From: Lasiodiplodia sp. COLG20
Lineage: Eukaryota; Ascomycota; Dothideomycetes; Botryosphaeriales; Botryosphaeriaceae
Assembly (NCBI GenBank): GCA_009801085.1
Contig: VNWV01000003.1
Location: 2,790,001-2,854,000 of the forward strand
Length of the DNA: 64,000 nt
Direction of reading: 5' to 3'
Positions 42,810-54,746 of this stretch are shown here, one piece after another (the stretch's first letter is position 1; each line of letters begins with the position of its first letter). The notes under the pieces are model-generated. The model saw nothing but the letters and a program-made list of their open reading frames with translations. It did no database searches and was not told where the DNA came from. Position numbers and translations under genes: made by a program.

Positions 42810-44783
42810 TTAACGGCTCAAGGCGATGTCGTCGATTCTAAGGAGCAGCTTGACGGTCTCGGCGGCCAATTCTATGGCAGAGGTGGAAACGAGCAGGGGC
42901 TGGAGGACATTCTCTTCGGCGATGTTGTTCTTGACACCGCCGCTCTTGATGGAGATGCCGGCCTGCTGCTCGCCGAGGGCGTGGCGGTGCCGGAGCTCGG
43001 TGACGACCTTGATGGAGTTGAGTCCGGCGTTCTCGGCGAGAGTGACGGGGATGATCTCCATGGCGTCGGCGAAAGCCTTCCAGCAAATGGCCTCAGTGCC
43101 GGTGAGCGAGCGGGCCTGGGTGGCGAGGGACTGCGCGATCTCAATCTCAGGTGCACCACCGCCAGCCAGCAGTGCCTTCTTCTTCACAAGGCAGCGCATT
43201 ACGCACTGGGCGTCGTGAATGGAGCGCTCAACCTCATCGAGGATGAGCGAGTTGGCGCCACGGCACACCAGCGAGACGGTCTGGCCTTGCGACTTGACGC
43301 CGGTGACCTTGACTATCCTCGCGCCAGAGCTCTGGACCTCTTCGATCAGGTCGGCCGAGCCGAGCTTATCCTCGGTGAAAGACTCGATGTCCGCAATGGG
43401 CTTGCAGCCAGTGCTCTTGGTGATAAACTCGATTTCGTCGCGCTCAATATCCTTGACGCAGAGAATGTTGAGTTTGGCGAGGAAGTGCAAAGAGAGGTCG
43501 TTGACCGCGTCCCTGAGGATGGACTTCTGGATGAAGAGAACGTTGCACTTGGCCTTCTTAATCTTCTTCACCATGTTCAAGAGGTATGTCCTCTCTTCCT
43601 TGAGAATCTTATCCATCTGCCTGTAGTCGTTGACGACAATCTGGTTCTCCATCTGCCAAACAATTAGCATGCCACCTGCACGTTGTCCCAAGCTCCGTTC
43701 TTACATCAGGCTTCGGCGGGCTCAGCTGGAACTGGATCAGACCAATTCTGGCCTTCTCCATTCTCACGGGGCCGCCGCCGCTCTTCACAACCTGCTGTTG
43801 CAGCACCAGTCCGTCAACCATCTCGCTCTCGTCCACAGTACCGCCAGGCTTCTTCAGAATCCTAATGTTCTTCAAATCAACGTTATCCGCCGTCTTCGGG
43901 TCGATGATTTTAAGAACAGAGTCCACGGCCATCGGGGCGAGCTTCGGCTCCTGGGCAACAATCTTCGAAGACAGAGAGGTGGATGCGGCCTTGAGGAGCG
44001 CTGCACGGTCGGTGAGGGCAAGAGGAATGGACATGTCGTGGAGAACCTGGACTGCTGCCGCCGCAGCACGTTGGAAGGACTCGGAAATCGTGGTAGGGTG
44101 GATACCTGTGGCAATTCCGTCTTAGCACACGCCCAAATCATGTTTCCGCCCGTGGCGATGTACCCTTGGACAATAACCGCTCCGCCGCTCCCAGCAAGCT
44201 GCCGCAAATCACGACCACCGACGTCGTGCCATCACCAGCCTCAATATCCTGGGCATTTGCGAGGTCGACGAGCATCTTTGCCGCAGGGTGGAGCACACTC
44301 ATATCACGGAGCATAGTGTTGCCATCGTTCGTCTGGCGCGAGTCAGGATCTCAGGTCCGTCTTGAAGGGGCGCGGAGCTTACAATGAGGGTCTCGCCCTT
44401 GCCGGTTTGGATCTGAAGAGGCATTAGGAAGCTGTAGATCGATCTGAGAAGAGAACACCTTACCATCTTATCCATACCCCTCGGACCCAGCGACTAATAT
44501 TGCAACGTTAGCCCTCTGTCTAGGTCCATCTGGTGTCCTCCTTTTGGCCTACAGTTCTGATAGCATCCGCAACAGCTGTTTTGGAGATTAGCAAACATAG
44601 CCTGAGTCTATGCTGCAAAGTACATACCTCTTGCGGCGACGATGTTGGCCGTGCGCACCGCCTGGGGCTTCTCCTTGTCCTGCAGCATGGTTAGTTGCCA
44701 TCTGCAGCTCCTTAGAGATTGAATTAGCTAACCTTGAAGGCGGCATTTCCGCCGCCACCGCTGGAAACTGCAGCACTGGCCAT
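42810..44783 (-). CDS. CCT4: T-complex protein 1 subunit delta (CCT chaperonin)
   Basis: Eight exons: 44733-44783, 44628-44679, 44553-44575, 44464-44493, 44383-44412, 44164-44332, 43705-44105 and 42810-43652; 532 aa, normal for the subunit. Group II chaperonin motifs appear in order: [21 protein letters not shown], the ATPase motif [11 protein letters not shown], and [16 protein letters not shown] near the end. Delta-type features are [25 protein letters not shown] and [21 protein letters not shown]. Exons 3-5 are only 23, 30 and 30 nt. The product is one of eight subunits of the cytosolic TRiC ring that folds actin, tubulin and WD40 proteins. It is divergent from RPT1 across 365 bp, linking folding to proteasomal breakdown. 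Confidence 0.96.
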
Positions 44784-45148
44784 TTTGACGCGTGGTGGGA
44801 GGGTGGTTGGAGGTGTGGGCAGGGAGTAACGCGGAGGGGTGCAGCAGTGACACTCCGAAAACTGCGCGGGACGCGATGCGGGCGGTCGAATTTCGCGGAA
44901 AGCTGCCTCAGGCACGTCGGAACAAGCCGCCGCCCTCCCCGGCGGCCATTACATACGCACCTGCCCTTGGACCTTCCGCTCAGCGGCGCGAGCTCCAGTT
45001 GCTTCAACACCTCACCCATCCACCGCGCTCCATCCTCACCCGCCACCACGCCCGCTCCGCTGTCAGCGCAGACACCGCACCCACTCCACCCCCGACCGAT
45101 CCTTGCCGATACCCGTTCCGACGTGCGACACGTCGCCTTGCCTCCAAC
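44784..45148. promoter_or_regulatory. Divergent promoter, CCT4 (-) / RPT1 (+)
   Basis: 365 bp between start codons. I looked for the yeast proteasome element GGTGGCAAA on both strands and did not see an exact copy. An ACGCG core (TTGACGCGTGG) lies next to the CCT4 start. The RPT1-proximal half is strongly C rich (CCCACTCCACCCCCGACC), a fungal leader pattern. Confidence 0.55.
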
Positions 45149-46648
45149 ATGCCCAGTGCCACCGGCCAGAACTGGGAGAAGTACCAGAGGAACTACGCCG
45201 ATGATGAGATAGAAGAGAAGAAGATCACGCCTCTCTCCGATGAGTACGCCAGCTCCAGCAGCTCCGGAAACCCAGCACAGGCGCTGACTCCGATGCAGGG
45301 ACATCCAAGTGCTCAAGACCTATGGCGCTGCGCCTTACGCTGCGGAGCTGAAGAAGCTCGAGAAGGAGATCAAGGACAAACAGCAGAGTGTGAACGAGAA
45401 GATCGGTGTGAAGGTAGCTTCCTCCGCCAACGCTGGCCAATGCCATCATCTCACATTGTCACCAGGAATCTGACACCGGTCTCGCGCCGCCGCACCTCTG
45501 GGACATCGCCGCCGACAGACAACGTATGCAAGAGGAACAGCCGCTGCAGGTTGCAAGATGTACGAAGATCATTCAGGACGAGAAGGATTCGGAGAAGAGC
45601 AAATACGTGATCAACGTCAAGCAGATCGCCAAGTTTGTCGTCAACTTGGGCGAGCGCGTCAGTCCTACTGATATCGAGGAAGGCATGCGCGTTGGGTAAG
45701 TCCATACTGCTCAGTTCTTATTTCACAGGATAGCAATGATCTCCTAACAGAATCCCACTTGTTGGCAGTGTCGACCGGAACAAGTACCAGATCCTCCTCC
45801 CACTGCCTCCCAAGATCGACCCCTCTGTCACCATGATGACTGTTGAGGACAAGCCCGACGTGACGTACGGCGATGTTGGTGGCTGCAAGGAACAGATTGA
45901 GAAGCTGCGCGAAGTCGTCGAGATGCCGCTCTTGTCACCCGAGCGTTTCGTCAACCTTGGCATTGATCCGCCGAAGGGTGCCCTGCTCTATGGCCCCCCT
46001 GGCACCGGAAAGACGCTCTGCGCTCGTGCGGTTGCCAACAGGACAGACGCCACCTTCATCCGTGTCATTGGTTCCGAGTTGGTGCAGAAGTACGTTGGTG
46101 AGGGTGCTCGTATGGTGCGCGAGCTGTTCGAGATGGCGCGGACCAAGAAGGCTTGCATCATCTTCTTCGACGAGGTTGATGCCATCGGAGGAGCACGTTT
46201 CGACGACGGTGCGGGCGGCGACAATGAAGTGCAGCGTACCATGTTGGAGCTGATCACCCAGCTGGACGGTTTCGATTCGCGTGGTAACATCAAGGTCATG
46301 TTCGCTACCAACAGACCGTCGACGCTCGACCCTGCCCTCATGCGTCCTGGCCGTATCGACCGTAAGATTGAGTTCTCGCTTCCGGACATGGAGGGCCGTG
46401 CCAACATTCTCCGCATTCACGCCAAGAGCATGTCGGTTGAACGTGATATCAGATGGGAGCTCATCTCACGTCTGTGCCCCAACTCTACCGGTGCCGAGTT
46501 GCGTAGCGTTGCTACGGAAGCTGGCATGTTTGCCATTCGCGCCAGGAGAAAGGTTGCCACGGAGAAGGACTTCCTGGCCGCTGTCGACAAGGTCATCAAG
46601 GGCAACCTCAAGTTCAACTCGACGGCTACCTACATGCAGTACAACTAA
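45149..46648 (+). CDS. RPT1: 26S proteasome regulatory ATPase subunit Rpt1
   Basis: Exons 45149-45243, 45299-45413, 45466-45695 and 45769-46648 give 439 aa. The joined N-terminal part reads [35 protein letters not shown] and an Rpt1-type coiled coil ([19 protein letters not shown]), then [13 protein letters not shown]. The OB region ends [19 protein letters not shown]. The AAA core has Walker A GPPGTGKT, Walker [19 protein letters not shown], sensor [17 protein letters not shown] and arginine fingers RPGRIDRK. The C terminus is [11 protein letters not shown]. The subunit is part of the heterohexameric ring that unfolds substrates and opens the 20S gate. Confidence 0.97.
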
Positions 46649-47516
46649 TTGGAGAGGCTTCAAATTGGGGTGTTTCTCATTGCGGCTTCTCTGTATTACG
46701 AATCTTCCGGATTTGCGCGTTCAGGAATGGTGGGCTCGGACTCTGCATGGCGATCGCAAGGCGTGTGTATGTACAGTACTAGAGGACGCTCGGAAGTAGA
46801 AGGCCAAACATTACACACGATCGATAATGATGTATCCAAAATCCCAACGCGAGTACTAAAGTGACGATGGTTCCGTGCCCGGAGACGAGTCCGCCCAATA
46901 CTGGAGACATGAGAAGTCAGCAACAAGGCTGGACGGCGGTCCTGTCACTTGAACCATCAGTCCCGCATGTGCCAATGATCACGGGCAGTGGGACTGGTCT
47001 GCCCGACGGATCCCGAAGGCGGCTAGATTGGCCTCGGATCCCGAGGCGAAGGCTGCCGGGCAAGTGCGCGCGCGTGCGCCCGGCTCTGCCATGATTGAAA
47101 CGCCTTCCTTTCGTCCTGAAAGAAAAGCCGTCAGCGAGCATCCTTCTCTGCAAATCTTTTGCGCTCCAGTAGCCACAGCCTCGCAATCGCCATATCTCGC
47201 ACGTACGGATCTAATCTTATCACACTTCGAAGCTCGGTTGCAGCGGAGTGGGGAGAAGGCTCACAAGCGGCAAAATAGTCCGGCAGCCCCCGTTTGTCCA
47301 CCCTCAAAACCTCGAGAGCACACGCGTGGTGTGCTCACAATAGTCAAAGTATGCCTCCCGGTTCCGTACAAGAATTATCATGTCCATGACGGTTCTATCG
47401 CTTGACTCAAATACCTTCTTCGCCGGCGTGTCCCAGCCAACCCCGTCTTCCCCGCATGAATCTTGACCTCCCGGCTCATCTTGAAACTTCTGCAGGAATC
47501 TGACTCTTGGTACGAT
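46649..47516. other. Intergenic: RPT1 3' region and promoter of the C2H2 gene
   Basis: No gene is supported. An acceptor-like CTTCTGCAG at 47487-47495 leaves open the chance that the next gene has an upstream 5' exon here. Confidence 0.4.
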
Positions 47517-48919
47517 ATGGACGGCCAACGGAAGCCCGAGGAGCGCAAAGACGCTGTGCCTCCTCGCAGCAACGGCAAAGAGCCATCAATGTCGTCCAGA
47601 ATAGCTGCCTCGGCTTCAGGCCTCGCCAAAGACATGCTCGGAAATGCAAGCGCCGACGAAGCCCAGTCAGCCCTCGCCTCAGGATCTGGACTCTCCAGGA
47701 AGCTTCAGAGCAGCACCACAGCCGCAGGGCCTTCGACCTGGTCGCAAATGCTGCCGTCCAGGCAGAACGGGTCGTCATCACGTGCAAGCAATGGGAGCGG
47801 TGAAACCTTCAGGTCTCAGGAGGGATTCCGGTCCAGTTCGACCCAGCACGGCTTGGAGGAATCTCATTTCGAACTTGGCGTGGCCGGGACTGACTTCCCG
47901 GACTTTACTTTCGACGAGTTCCTCGGAGTCGGCCGTGAGGGGGAGAAAGTTGCGGCACATTGGGCCCGGGATTTTCAAAGCGATGAAAAGGAAGGCTACC
48001 ACCCCCAAGAATCAAAATTTGAGCTGGGGCTCGCCTCTAACGGACATGTTGAATACGACGACGGTGCTGAAGTCCGGTTACTGCTTGCCGATCCCGCCTT
48101 CTCCGCCGAAGACGCGGCAGACTCGCTGATGGCGGATCCCACGCCAGAGACGGTCAATGACCTTTTCAGCCAAGACTTCTCCATCGAGGAGAAGGAAATA
48201 GTTGACAAGATTAAGTCGACCCTGCCTGCGCCACCACAGCACAACCGAGTTTCGCCGGAGAACCCGTTGAATCTCCGCCCGGAATTTGCCCCATCCAATC
48301 CGCAGCTGGAGGAAGAGATCAGAGAGCTGTCCAGGACGCTAGGGTCTGGAGAGGAGGGCGTCATGGCATTCAACAAGGCGCAGCGGCAACACTGGCTGGC
48401 TGAATGGGACGACGTCCTCAACAGCTACACGGATGAAGTCTGGGGAGAAATGCTGCCGGTGGTCAAGGCGGCTCGAAGCCAGCTCGAGGAAGTCAAGACG
48501 GGGATGGATCGCCTTGATAGTAAGGCTGTAGCGCGGCTGAGGATGATCCTGGGCCACGTGGTGGAGACGAAGCAAACGACCTCATCCATTCAACATCAAG
48601 ATTACGCAGTGCAGCCGCCGTTGCACGGGGAGCAAGACGGCAGTGAATGGCAGGTTCCAACGTTCCACTGCCCGTACGTCAGCTGTCATGAGGTAAGCCG
48701 CTCGCTCTTTGTCCCAGGCTGAGCCTGCTGACCAGCACACAGCGATTCCGCAACGAGGCCGAACTACGGACGCACTCGCAGCAGCACGGCAGCTATTCGT
48801 GCCCGCATTTCGACTGCGGCGCCCGGTTCGAAGAGGCCAAGGAATGGGCAGACCACATCAACCGCTCCCACCATGGCCTCCTCAAGACGCGGCCTGAAGA
48901 CGAGGATGTGGGCGTGTAG
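47517..48919 (+). CDS. C2H2 zinc-finger protein of unknown function
   Basis: Exons 47517-48692 and 48743-48919 give 450 aa. Two C2H2 fingers lie at the C terminus: CPYVSC...HSQQH, whose ligands are split between the exons, and CPHFDC...HINRSHH. The remaining 390 residues are largely acidic and probably disordered, with a basic-amphipathic segment near the N terminus (SSRIAASASGLAKDML), an aromatic/acidic block (DFPDFTFDEFLG), HWARDF, and two helices rich in Glu/Leu (PQLEEEIRELSRTLG, EVKTGMDRLDSKAVARLRM). I do not recognise a family. Two fingers of this kind can bind nucleic acid or protein. The frame is open upstream to 47463 but without an ATG, so the Met at 47517 is used. Confidence 0.7.
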
Positions 48920-49281
48920 AGTAACCAGGTACATAGAGAACAGGAGTCCTTCTCCTGACGTCTCCCCACGCATTCGGTGGGTCGTTTTGTCACCATCCCC
49001 ACAATATGTAGAGCTGCGGTCCAGGCACCTGATCACTATAGACTTTCAGCCGCTGCCAGGAACGGGCAAAAGCAAGCGGCGCACGCGCCATGGGCTAGCT
49101 GCACGAGCTTATAACGCAGACTGAGCCGCTGCTGCCCGTTGTTTCCACACAGCACAGCTGTGCGACCCCTTCTCTCTACACGTCACGCCGGGAACGCCAA
49201 GACGCGGCGGAGGGTCTAAGCTCGGGGCGATCAGCGCGATAACTCTATCGGAGGCGGCCGCCTCCCACCTGCACAAGAAAA
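48920..49281. other. Intergenic: AMP deaminase promoter
   Basis: 362 bp between two same-strand genes; promoter and leader of AMD1 with a GC-rich patch (GAGGCGGCCGCCTCC, 49251-49265) that is an imperfect-free palindrome. Confidence 0.45.
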
Positions 49282-52200
49282 ATGTCGAAAGGTATGCTGC
49301 TGCCCGCCATCATGCCTCAATCCGCCGAGCTAACGCGCCATGGTGTCCCTCGCAGCCGCCCACACACTGTCGCCCGACGACTCACCCGACCTCCGCCCCG
49401 CCGATGTTTCGTCCGACGAGGAGCAGTTCGCCTCGTCTGACGAGCCCGAGAACCGCAGCGACGAGGCACAAGACGGCAAGATAACGGGTGCTGGTGGCGG
49501 CGATGCGGGTGCCAGCATGGATGCCGGCGGCAATGCTGCTAATGCATCCGACGGCGCACAAACGGGCCTGCTGCCCAGGGATAAACAGCGCAGGACGGCC
49601 TTCTACGATCGTGCCTCGGAGAAGCAGATGAGCCACTCCGAGGCCAAGCAGTTTTTCCAGCGCCACCAGCTCGAGACCCAGGTCGGCAGCAGCAATTGGT
49701 CCCAGGACGGTGCCATCTACGACAACGACATGGTCTCGCGCGCCGCAAACCAGCGGTCGCCCCGCAGCACCATCCACGCCCAGGGACACACTAGCTACAG
49801 GTCCACCCTGCCCGTCGAGGTCGAGACCCCGGACAAGCTCCCTGCCTACGCCGGAGCCCTTGGTGCCCCCAACTACTACGCTCAAGCCAGACCGGATGAT
49901 CCCTTCCTCGAGGCCGACCGCACAGCTCGTTCTCACGGCCATCACCCCGCCCTCCCACACGAGCCCAAGCCACTGCTGGAACAGCACGGCATACACGGTG
50001 CTGGCGCCGGAGTCGGCGTGGGCTACGGCTCCGGCGGCTTTGCAGCCAACGACTCCAGCGTGACCGAGGAGTTGCGGAACATCTACACGCAAATCCAGAA
50101 GGTCCTCGACATCCGCCACAAGTACACCCGCCTCTCCCTTCAGGGCGACTTCGACAATCCCAAGGATGACCCGAGCTGGGACATCTACCCGCCGTTGCCT
50201 GATCCCGCCTGGGACCATGACCGCTATGCGGGCACTGCCACCAATGGCCTTAACAGCATGAGCAACAGCACAATGCTCGACCCAGATGCCAAGCCGCGAC
50301 CCATCCCGAAGCCGCCGAGGAAGCCCGGCCACGACATCGGCGAGGACTTCGACATTGAAGACCTGCTGCCTCTCCCGGGTCCGTCGGAGATGAACTTCAA
50401 GCTCGATGACAGCAGCGTGTTCCAAGTCTACGAAACCGAGGCTTCGGCTGAGCTCAATAAGCCCATAGTGAACATCCCGGACATCAGGGAGTTCTACATG
50501 GATCTAGATGAGATTATCAGCGTGTCTACCGACGGGCCCATCAAGAGCTTTGCATTCAGGCGTCTACAATATCTCGAGGGAAAGTTCAATCTCTACTACC
50601 TGCTGAACGAGTACCAGGAGATAGCGGACAGCAAGAAGGTGCCGCACAGAGATTTCTACAACGTCCGTAAGGTCGACACTCACGTGCATCACTCTGCCTG
50701 CATGAACCAGAAACATTTGCTTCGATTCATTAAGAGTAAGATGAAGAAGTCCCCTGACGAGGTCGTCCTGTACAGGGACGGCAAGCACCTGACCTTGAGA
50801 GAGGTCTTCGAGAGTATCAACTTGACTGCGTATGACCTCAGTATCGACACGCTTGATATGCACGTAAGTCCAACATGAACCAGCGTGCCGTCTGTTCTGG
50901 GCTAATCCTTGCAGGCCCACACGGATAGTTTCCACCGGTTCGACAAGTTCAACTTAAAGTACAACCCGATCGGGGAATCCAGGCTGAGGACTATCTTCTT
51001 GAAGACTGACAACTACATCCATGGACGCTATTTGGCGGAAATCACAAAGGAGGTCATGTCAGATCTGGAGTCCAGTAAGTATCAGATGGTCGAGTGGAGA
51101 ATCTCCATCTACGGCCGCGATATTGAGGAATGGGACAAGCTCGCTGCATGGGTCGTTGACAACAAACTCTTCTCTCCCAATGTTCGATGGCTCATCCAGG
51201 TCCCTCGCCTCTACGATGTCTACAAAAGCTCCAACTTAATGGACAATTTCGAGCAGATTGTTCGCAACATTTTCCAACCCCTGTTCGAGGTCACCAAAGA
51301 CCCCAACAGCCACCCCAAGCTGCATGTCTTCCTTCAGAGGGTCATTGGCTTTGATAGTGTTGATGATGAGAGCAAGCCTGAGCGTCGGCTGTACAAGAAG
51401 TTCCCTAAACCAAAGCTGTGGGATACCAAGCAGAACCCTCCATACAGTTACTGGGTCTACTACCTCTTTGCCAACGTTGCTTCGCTCAACGTTTGGCGCA
51501 AGCAGCGGGGCTTCAATACATTCTTGCTCAGGCCGCACTGTGGTGAGGCGGGCGACACTGACCACTTGGCTGCATCGGTGCTTTGCTGCCACAGCATCAG
51601 CCATGGCCTGATGCTGAGGAAGGTTCCCCTTCTGCAATACATCTTCTATCTGGACCAGATTGGCATTGCAATGTCTCCGCTGAGCAATAATGCGCTTTTC
51701 CTGGCGTACGAGCGGAATCCGTTCCTCTCTTACTTCAAGCGGGGGTTGAATGTGTCTCTGTCCACAGATGATCCCCTTCAATTCGCCTTCACCAAGGAAC
51801 CCTTGATCGAGGAATACTCTGTCGCCGCACAGATCTACAAGCTCAGCGCTGTGGACATGTGCGAACTGGCGAAGCATTCGGTTGAGCAGAGTGGTTTCGA
51901 GCACGCCGTCAAGCAGAGATGGCTAGGCGCAAACTACCATCTGCCCGGTGTTGCAGGAAACGACATGAGCAAGGTCAATGTGCCTAACATCAGAGAGGCG
52001 TTCCGCCACGAGACCTTGCAAGCTGAGCTCGCCATGTGAGTGGGTTGACAAGTATTTGGCGAACAGCTGCTGACCCGAAGAATAGGATCTCGCGATACAC
52101 GAGCACGGCCACTACCGAGCCTCTCTCAGCCTACAACATAGCAGCGAAGACACCGCCTGAGCAGACAGCCAATGGAGCGGCGCGGCAGCCGGGTTCGCCC

Positions 52201-52707
52201 ACGTCCAGAAAGACCGTCAAGTCTACGGTTGACGCGCCGCCTACTCAAGCCCCCACATCGGCGCCGCAGGACCATCTGACAGGCGTGAAAGACGCTCACC
52301 TCAAAATGTCGGCCTCTTCCAGCGACCTCGTAGGCCAAAACGAAGCGTCGATCCCACTCCACGTCACCCGCAAAACCAACCGCTCCTCTTCGATGGTGGC
52401 AACAACTCCATCAGTCGTCCCGATGCCGCAGCCATTCCTCGGACCGCCTCTCTCTCCGCAGCAGAGCGTCACGTCGGCGTCGGCTTCTCACCTCGACCCC
52501 CATGAGCCGCGGCTCTTCCCAGGTGTTGTAAGCAGGCACCACCGCAAGAGCAGCAACACTCACAAACCGGCGGTTGAGGGAGGCGAGCTGGACAGCACGT
52601 GGGTCGGCGTGAAGAAGAGCGGGTCGCACCCACTGACGGATGCGAGCGATGCAGCAGTCTTTGACGATCCGCTGGAGGAGGAGCCAGAGAGCGAGGAGAA
52701 GGAATGA
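49282..52707 (+). CDS. AMD1: AMP deaminase
   Basis: Exons 49282-49291 (10 nt), 49356-50863, 50915-52035 and 52086-52707 give 1086 aa. The spliced start is [16 protein letters not shown]. The first 380 residues are an acidic, low-complexity regulatory part. The TIM-barrel catalytic domain begins near [12 protein letters not shown] and contains the zinc site [20 protein letters not shown], then [60 protein letters not shown] and the signature [17 protein letters not shown] with the catalytic Asp pair. The C-terminal 200 residues are Ser/Pro/Thr rich and variable. The enzyme turns AMP to IMP and ammonia, setting the adenylate pool and purine salvage. Length and layout match filamentous-fungal homologues. 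Confidence 0.95.
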
Positions 52708-53418
52708 AAAGCAAAGACGATACTCGCTATATGAATGGCGTATGTTTCCAGACAGGAAGGACGTGACGCAGGCGTTGACAGGTTGCGAAGAAAGGAGGAA
52801 AGGTATTTCGGGACCACGTCTTGCTGGCTTTGCTGCTTGGATACGATATGCATTCTAATGGAGTTCGTTCTCTGCAACAAGTGCTCGCTTCAAATGGTGC
52901 TGAGATGTGACTCGGTCCGAATGTAGCGCCCAAAGCTCTGACCAGCCTCAGCCGCTTATCAGATGGCCATAGCTCCCGGGTCTTGACTTCCCTCCATGTA
53001 GGTGTTGTTGCTTTCTTTCCTTCCACCTAGGTACCTCCGCCTTGCGTTTTTGCATTCGGCTTGACAGCACACCTACACCTTCCATCGTGTCGCACAACAA
53101 GCTTCATCTAAAAAACATCTGTAGTCTCCATTGCGCCTTTTTATCCCCTCGTATTTCAGCCCTTGTTGACGATTCCTCCTGATCCTTCGAACGGAGATGG
53201 CGGAAATACGCGGAGTTAAAGCAGGTGACGCGCAGCGACGGCACCTGTCCAACTCCGCACCTGTTGAAGCACCAGCAACGCTGAGTCACACACCCATCAA
53301 CTGACCCCGTCCAGTTGTTTGCCGTCTGTTCGGAGATGTGAGTCCTCACACCACCCTGGGTCTTCCCCGCACCGTTCCGAGCCAGCTAAAGCTAATGCGA
53401 CAGACAGCTCCAACAACC
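52708..53418 (+). promoter_or_regulatory. PIC2 promoter and leader with probable 5' UTR intron
   Basis: Besides the AMD1 3' end, this holds the carrier's promoter. A strong donor (GTGAGT at 53338) and a branch/acceptor pair (GCTAATGCGACAG ending 53403) mark a probable 66-nt intron in the leader. Its donor overlaps an ATGTGA (53336-53341), so unspliced RNA would carry a start-stop codon pair. Confidence 0.5.
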
Positions 53419-54746
53419 ATGCCGCTCGTGTCGCCGTTGTTCCCCTCCCCGGCCGCTCTGTGCAGCGCCTTCCCCTCTGCACCGGCCGGCACTGATACCA
53501 ATCGCACGTCCAAGTACCCGCCCGCGCGCCAGGAGCTATACGGGACCTGGAGCGCCGTCGACGATGCCAAAGCCAAGGCGGCCAAGCTGAGCGAGGCGGC
53601 GACCCAGGAGTTCGAGAAGGCGAGCGGCAAGGCGCAAGCTAAGGCGGGCAAGATCGAACTGTTTTCGGCGAAGTACTACGCCGCGTGCACCTTCGGCGGC
53701 CTGCTGGCCTGCGGCCTCACTCACACGGCTGTCACGCCCCTCGATCTAGTCAAGTGCCGCCGACAGGTCGACGCGAATCTGTACAAAGGCAATTTCGAGG
53801 CATGGGGGAAGATTGCGCGGGCTGAGGGCTTCCGCGGCATCTTCACGGGTTGGAGTCCGACCTTTTTCGGATACTCGGTGAGCATTTCGCATACACTTCA
53901 CGGCGGGCGTTAATAGCTGATATCAATGGTGTGAATAGGCCCAAGGCGCCTTCAAATACGGCGGTTACGAGTTCTTCAAGAAGTTCTACTCCGATCTGGC
54001 CGGTCCAGAGAACGCCCAAAAATACAAGACGCTGCTTTACTTGACTGCCAGCGCCTCCGCCGAATTCATTGCCGATGTCGCGCTCTGCCCCTTCGAGGCC
54101 GTCAAGGTTCGCATTCAGACCACCATCCCACCGTTCGCCAATGGGACGCTCGATGGCATTTCCAAGGTTACTGCCAAGGAAGGAACAGCAGGGTTAGCCC
54201 CCCCGACTCGGCCCTGTAACTTTGACTGACATTCTTCCAGTCTCTTCAAGGGCCTCTACCCCTTGTGGGGTCGTCAGATCCCCTACACAATGATGAAGTT
54301 TGCGTCCTTTGAGACGATTGTCGAGGCCATCTACAACTATCTCCCCGGCAAGAAAGATGACTACGGCAAGGCCGCCCAGACGGGTGTTTCCTTTACCGGT
54401 GGGTACCTGGCGGGTATCTTGTGTGCCATCGTGTCTCATCCAGCCGACGTGATGGTTTCGAAGCTGAATGCTGAACGCGAGTCCGGTGAGGCCTTTGGCG
54501 CCGCCATGAAACGCATCTACGGCAAGATTGGCTTTGCAGGCTTGTGGAACGGCTTACCGGTTAGGATCGTTATGATTGGCACGCTCACTGGTCTGCAGTG
54601 GATGATTTATGGTGAGCTCTTACCCAAGCGATCAGTACAGGTGCAATCCCGCTAACAAGTGTTCTTTTGCAGACTACTTCAAGATTTTCATGGGCCTCCC
54701 GACCACGGGCGGTCCCTCGCCGCAGCAGGACACACAGAAAGCGTAG
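53419..54746 (+). CDS. PIC2: Mitochondrial phosphate carrier, Pic2 type
   Basis: Exons 53419-53877, 53939-54192, 54241-54611 and 54673-54746 give 385 aa. The three mitochondrial-carrier repeats carry [20 protein letters not shown] and [11 protein letters not shown]. The sequence [49 protein letters not shown] and the C-terminal MGLPTTGG are those of the Pic2 branch rather than Mir1. In yeast Pic2 imports phosphate and also copper into the matrix. The N-terminal 75 residues before the carrier fold are longer than in yeast and include a helical Ala/Lys stretch ([20 protein letters not shown]). I start at the ATG at 53419; ATG 53395 in the same frame is probably intronic. Confidence 0.9.

Noticed and set aside
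42795..43667. 290-codon plus-strand open frame across CCT4
   Set aside because: Antisense shadow of the last CCT4 exon.
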